Assembly (NCBI GenBank): GCA_947490145.1
Contig: CANLGD010000006.1
Coordinates: forward strand, 1-64,000
From: Flavobacteriia bacterium
GTDB lineage: Bacteria; Bacteroidota; Bacteroidia; Flavobacteriales_D; Crocinitomicaceae
DNA length: 64,000 bases
Direction of reading: 5' to 3'
The notes beneath the pieces are model-generated. The model ran no database searches. It was not told the DNA's origin and worked only from the letters and a program-made list of their open reading frames with translations. Below, one piece after another: positions 60,601 to 64,000 of this stretch. The position numbers and the translations under genes are program-made. How positions within the stretch are numbered: the stretch's first letter is position 1; each line of letters opens with the position of its first letter.

Positions 60601-61569
60601 CCCCCGTTCAGTTGCAACCCAGAAAGTTCCAGTTTTGTCTTTGAAAATTTTATTTACAGAATTAAATAATAATGCATTTTTTTGAAAAATGTCTTGTGTA
60701 TTTTGAGCTAATTTTGAGATTTTATCTTTATCAAAAATTGTTATTAATCCCTGAGCTTTTGTTGTAATAAAATACTGATTTTCATTTTGAACATAAATAT
60801 CCAACACGTCAATTAATCCATAATCTTTTTCTATTTTGGGTAAATAGGCAGTCGTTGTTGTTTTCTTACTATCAAATTGATACAGTCCTTGGTTTGAACC
60901 AAGTAACCACAAATTGGTGCTTTTTTGTTCAATGGTATTAATTCTTACATAAACCTTCTGCTTTCCAAGAACTTTTACATCTGAAACTTTTTTTGTTAAG
61001 ATATTTAAGAGGTATAAACCTTTGTCTTCTGTGCTTACAAAAAGCGTTTTTTCATCTAAAAATTTGAGAAAAAGAATTTTATTCGAGGGAATTTTTGAAA
61101 TAAAGAAGTTGAATTTATGTGTTTTTTTATTGAAAACACATAATCCGTTTGAACTAGTTCCAAACCACAAATTACCTTTTTTGTCCTCAGTAATGGTTTC
61201 AATCTGTAATGCGAAACCACCCTTTAGTTGAAATGTTCTAAATTTTTCTGTGTGAGGATTATAATTTGTAAGTCCATTCGATGTTCCAAACCATAAATTT
61301 CCATCTTTTGACTTAAAGGAGGTTTTTATATACGAATTTTCAATTCCTTCTGTATTATCAGCCGAGAAATTTTCAAATGTTTGTCCGTCAAACCTATTTA
61401 ATCCATCCTGTGTACCAAACCATAATCCTCCGTATTTATCTTGTTCAATTGAGGTTACGGAACTTTGCGAAAGGCCATCAATGATAGAATAATTTTTAAA
61501 ACGATATGTACTTTGCCCGAAACTTATGAAAAAGTTTAAGAAAAATAAAGTACATATTATTTTCTTCAT
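57661..61569 (-). CDS. hybrid sensor: two-component regulator propeller + Y_Y_Y domain + TM + coiled coil + class III adenylate cyclase + HD phosphohydrolase domain
   Basis: Reg_prop repeats (GLWFGTQDGLNRFDG...), TM ILCIFFIGIFILVYT, SVLFTDFVGFTKIAEKM, IKTIGDAYMCAGG, LAYDIWGATVNQAQRME, HYHSIAHTKDV...ATYHDAGF...DADLDYLGR. Confidence 0.92.
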   Translation of the reverse strand: MKKIICTLFFLNFFISFGQSTYRFKNYSIIDGLSQSSVTSIEQDKYGGLWFGTQDGLNRFDGQTFENFSADNTEGIENSYIKTSFKSKDGNLWFGTSNGLTNYNPHTEKFRTFQLKGGFALQIETITEDKKGNLWFGTSSNGLCVFNKKTHKFNFFISKIPSNKILFLKFLDEKTLFVSTEDKGLYLLNILTKKVSDVKVLGKQKVYVRINTIEQKSTNLWLLGSNQGLYQFDSKKTTTTAYLPKIEKDYGLIDVLDIYVQNENQYFITTKAQGLITIFDKDKISKLAQNTQDIFQKNALLFNSVNKIFKDKTGTFWVATERGIGSFNPFNKGFLSVEPSGDLTKGIPSPSVWCFSEDKSGNYIFIGTDNAISRKNLITGKFDQFLRKKTTSTVGKNESLILSILVVDKNEVLVGTTEGLYILKIQSAYAYSFEKIKYKGLINQSNFELTYSMLHWKQNLYFIATKGGILLYDRNKGNFQSFEHNPLEVKTTISNGICRSMYKDNNGKIWFPTSLGGLNYLSEKAGLKIIPFEENEILTSTSKDYITNIIQVSKDIYYFGTMGSGMIEYNFREKKATLYNKKNGMPNNVIYGILNDKNGNLWLSTNKGISKFSLEKKGFENYTELDGLVSTEFNQGAYLNAKKGDFYFGTINGFNYFNPITFDNQRKKTDVVFTKFKLDAQWLKPNLEEGILYKNFAETKRIELNYKQRNFTVKFMAYDMSNPRLVTYKYDLLGSDEGEIMIGNSNQIHFNSLDPGDYTLKVYARLGNGEWSSKPAEIQIYLAAPFWKRTWFWILCIFFIGIFILVYTRTKIEAERRQQVRLEMKIVERTREIREQNIQIEKQRATIEEKKNNLEEQKQLLEIEKEKTEKLLKNIIPESTFQEIKAKGKASARAYKTVSVLFTDFVGFTKIAEKMSPSELVNELDIYFSKFDEIIVNNNLEKIKTIGDAYMCAGGVPVRNNTNPIDACIAALQIQESMEIMRHEALISGRVVWDLRLGINTGEVTAGVIGSEKLAYDIWGATVNQAQRMEMLGEPGKVTISGQTFQFIEPYFLCTFKGKVKSKSKGLIDMYTVDGIKPELSQDGLGLFPNDRFHQIVNLHHYSSINYYKAERHIMKVLQKKLSPKLHYHSIAHTKDVCRAVERLALLEGVADDGLFLLKSAATYHDAGFVESYDKNEPVGARMAGEILPSYGYTNEHIEEIRRLIYVTQIPHKPTNKLEEIICDADLDYLGRDDFHFIADKLRLELREHGKIDSDRKWDEIQVMFLTQHQYFTETAKSTRQAKKMQNLEEVKERLERDEYAD

Positions 61570-61584
61570 TATTTTTTAGATTGG

Positions 61585-61667
61585 CAGATTACAAATTTGC
61601 AGATTAGAGATTGCTTCGCTTTCAAAAAAATATACTGAAAGCCAAGCAATCTGTAATTTGTAATCTG
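61585..61667. repeat. long imperfect intergenic inverted repeat (hairpin)
   Basis: cagattacaaatttgcagattagagattgcttcgctttca (61585-61624) versus reverse complement of tgaaagccaagcaatctgtaatttgtaatctg (61636-61667). Confidence 0.8.
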
Positions 61668-61684
61668 TTAATCTTTAATTATTT

Positions 61685-62203
61685 TTAAGCTGGTTGACTT
61701 GCTATTTTAGCACTAAGGTTTACGGCTGCCTCCAAGTCTCTATCAAACATATACATTCCACCTTTATCACCTCCAATTAAACGTAATTTATCTAAAATTG
61801 AACGGGCCAAGGCTTCTTCTTCAAGTTGCTCAGAAACATACCATTGCACAAAATTATGTGTCGTATAATCCTTTTCTTGAAGACAAATATCTACTAAATT
61901 ATTGATACTCGCAGTAACTGCTAATTCATGTTCTAATAATAATTCAAAAACACGCTCTAAATTATCAAATTCAACAGGAGGTTGCGCAATTCCAGGAATC
62001 ACAGCTTTTCCCCCGCGTTCGTTAATAAATTTTATCAATTTCAGCATGTGAAAACGTTCCTCATCTGAATGAGTGTAAAGAAACTTAGAAGTTCCATTTA
62101 GGCCATTGTTTTCAGACCAAGAAGCCATTGCTAAATAAAATTGTGACGATGAACTTTCTTTTATTACTTGTTCATTAAGTGCTTTTTCAACGCGAGGATT
62201 CAT
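61685..62203 (-). CDS. non-heme ferritin
   Basis: [79 protein letters not shown]-like. Confidence 0.95.
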   Translation of the reverse strand: [172 protein letters not shown]

Positions 62204-62280
62204 AAATTTTTTTTATTTTTTGTAAAGTTAATAAATCTACTTTTATAACAATGAATTAGAGGAAGAATTTTTTTAGGTAT

Positions 62281-62355
62281 TTTAAGACTTTAAGATTCAG
62301 AAGTCACGATTTTAATTACTGTCTTGCCTTCTGAATCTTGAAATTTTTTGTCTTA
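62281..62355. repeat. intergenic imperfect inverted repeat, related in sequence to 16404-16490
   Basis: aagattcagaag (62292-62303) and cttctgaatctt (62328-62339); shares agattcagaagtca with 16420-16433. Confidence 0.7.
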
Positions 62356-62365
62356 CTTTATAGGG

Positions 62366-62971
62366 CTACTTGTAAAAATTCATCTCATCAACGTATTTAA
62401 AAACAGGTTCCGAAAGCAAATACCTTACATCTTTCCCATTCATAATTGCTTCTCGAATAAAGCTTGATGAAATTTTCATTAACGGCGTATCTTCACAAAG
62501 GTGAATATTGGGGTGGTTTTTAATAAACTCATTTGGTAAAACTAAATCTTCAATATTTTCTTGCTGTGTTAAATTTCTCGGAAAAACGAAAATTTTATGG
62601 TTTTTTAAAATATATTCAAAATTGAACCATTTGTGAAAATTCCTTAAATTATCTTCACCTATTATCAAGGAGAAGGTATCATTTGGATATTTTTCTTTGA
62701 TGTGCGCTAAAGTATTTACCGTGAAACTTGGTTTCGCCAACGAAAATTCAATGTCTGAAGCCTTTAATTTTGGATTGTCTTCAACAGCAATTTTCACTAA
62801 ATTTAAACGATGAAAATCAGCTAAAAGTGTATGTTTTACTTTAAGTGGATTTTGTGGAGAAACAATTAACCAAATTTGATCCAATTCATTTTCTTGTGCA
62901 AGGTGATTTGCTATTATTAAATGTCCAACATGAATTGGATTAAATGTCCCAAAATAAAGTCCTATGTTCAT
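62366..62971 (-). CDS. nadD: nicotinate-nucleotide adenylyltransferase
   Basis: GLYFGTFNPIHVGHLIIANHL, ISSSFIREAI. Confidence 0.95.
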   Translation of the reverse strand: MNIGLYFGTFNPIHVGHLIIANHLAQENELDQIWLIVSPQNPLKVKHTLLADFHRLNLVKIAVEDNPKLKASDIEFSLAKPSFTVNTLAHIKEKYPNDTFSLIIGEDNLRNFHKWFNFEYILKNHKIFVFPRNLTQQENIEDLVLPNEFIKNHPNIHLCEDTPLMKISSSFIREAIMNGKDVRYLLSEPVFKYVDEMNFYK

Positions 62972-63564
62972 TTTGTTAAGAAATTTTCAACTAAATCAAT
63001 CGCATCTTTGCAAGCTATTTCTAGATTTTCGTTTACCAAAATTATGTCAAATTCAGATGCTTTAATCATTTCTTCCTTTGCCTTTTCAATACGAATAGCT
63101 ATTTTTTCTTCCGTTTCTGTACTTCGAAATCGCAACCGTTTTTCCAATTCTTCAATTGATGGCGCTTGCACAAAAATTGCTAAAGCTTGGTCTTTGAATT
63201 GTTTTTTTAAATTCAACCCTCCAATTACATCTACATCAAAAATTACTGTTTTTCCAGCATTCCAAATACGCTGAATTTCAGACTTTAAAGTTCCGTAATA
63301 ATTATCTTTGTAAACTTCTTCCCATTCAATAAATTCGTTATTTTTAATTTTATTGGTAAAATCTGTCAAGGAAAAAAATTTGTAATCGACTCCATCTTCT
63401 TCATTTCTTCGAGGATAGCGACTACATGCAGAAATTGAAAATTCTAAATTTGAATTGTGCGCCAATAAATATTTTACAATTGTTGTTTTACCCGCGCCAG
63501 ATGGCGCGGAAAAAATAATGCATTTTCCAGTTTTATTTTCCTTGAGATTATCTAAATCGTTCAT
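62968..63564 (-). CDS. gmk: guanylate kinase
   Basis: CIIFSAPSGAGKTTIVKYLL, SACSRYPRRNEEDGVDYKFFS, IFDVDVIGGLNLKKQF; ATGA overlap with nadD. Confidence 0.95.
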   Translation of the reverse strand: MNDLDNLKENKTGKCIIFSAPSGAGKTTIVKYLLAHNSNLEFSISACSRYPRRNEEDGVDYKFFSLTDFTNKIKNNEFIEWEEVYKDNYYGTLKSEIQRIWNAGKTVIFDVDVIGGLNLKKQFKDQALAIFVQAPSIEELEKRLRFRSTETEEKIAIRIEKAKEEMIKASEFDIILVNENLEIACKDAIDLVENFLTK

Positions 63565-63679
63565 AAAACGTAAATTAATATTTTATAAAAGTTATCGTGT
63601 TTCTTCATAAAATACATATCGAGACTTTTCATACATTATATTTTTTAAGATAACGATAATGGGGCAAATTTGTGAAGAA

Positions 63680-64000
63680 TTATAATGTATTTAAAATTTG
63701 TTCTTTGATTTTTTCCAAATTATCCTTCATATTCACAACAATTTTCTGCATTTCAGCATGGTTAGATTTACTTCCTAAGGTGTTTATTTCGCGACCAATT
63801 TCTTGGGTTATAAAACCTAATTTTCTTCCTGAAGCATTTATTTTCATTGTTTCTAGAAAATAATCCAAGTGATTTGTCAACCTCATTTTTTCTTCAGACA
63901 CATCTAATTTTTCCAAATAATAAATTAATTCCTGTTGCAAACGACTTTCATCAATTATTGTGTTTTCTATTTCTTCTAAGCCTTTTCTGATTTTTTCTTT
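63680..64000 (-). CDS. yicC: YicC-family protein, C-terminal part only (gene continues past window end)
   Basis: RLTNHLDYFLETMKINASGRKLGFITQEIGREINTLGSKSNHAEMQKIVVNMKDNLEKIKEQILN; frame stays open to 64000. Confidence 0.9.
   Translation of the reverse strand, partial: KEKIRKGLEEIENTIIDESRLQQELIYYLEKLDVSEEKMRLTNHLDYFLETMKINASGRKLGFITQEIGREINTLGSKSNHAEMQKIVVNMKDNLEKIKEQILNTL

Noticed and set aside
1-64000. tRNA, rRNA, prophage, restriction-modification, toxin-antitoxin or other defence modules
   Set aside because: No recognisable genes or motifs for these were seen; a tRNAscan/defence-HMM search would be needed to exclude small ones.

Overview
AT-rich Bacteroidota (Flavobacteriales-like) chromosomal window, assigned from gliding/type IX secretion (T9SS) families, TAnnTTTG-type -7 boxes and protein motifs. 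About 47 genes are supported. Most are housekeeping: sppA, pheT, recQ, prfB, asd, mreB, purH, tatC, lptB, msrB, ferritin, nadD, gmk, and a yicC fragment cut by the window end. Accessory content: (1) a six-gene nucleotide-sugar cassette (2764-9178) predicted to make UDP-GlcA, UDP-xylose and a UDP-diacetamido-uronic acid (WbpA/B/E/D-like), with no glycosyltransferase, epimerase or flippase next to it; (2) a T9SS-associated block (23844-38812) with a LytTR regulator, a kinase-less TPR membrane protein, an OmpA/PD40 protein, a PorP/SprF protein and two large divergently transcribed adhesins with gliding-type C-terminal domains; (3) a 1302-aa sensor (57661-61569) joining a two-component-type propeller/Y_Y_Y sensor to a class III adenylate cyclase and a C-terminal HD phosphohydrolase domain, the most unusual protein in the window; (4) several imperfect intergenic inverted repeats, two of which share a 14-bp core. 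No rRNA, tRNA, CRISPR array, prophage or intact IS was recognised by eye. No clearly new defence system was found. All family calls are from reading the supplied translations; no database search was run.
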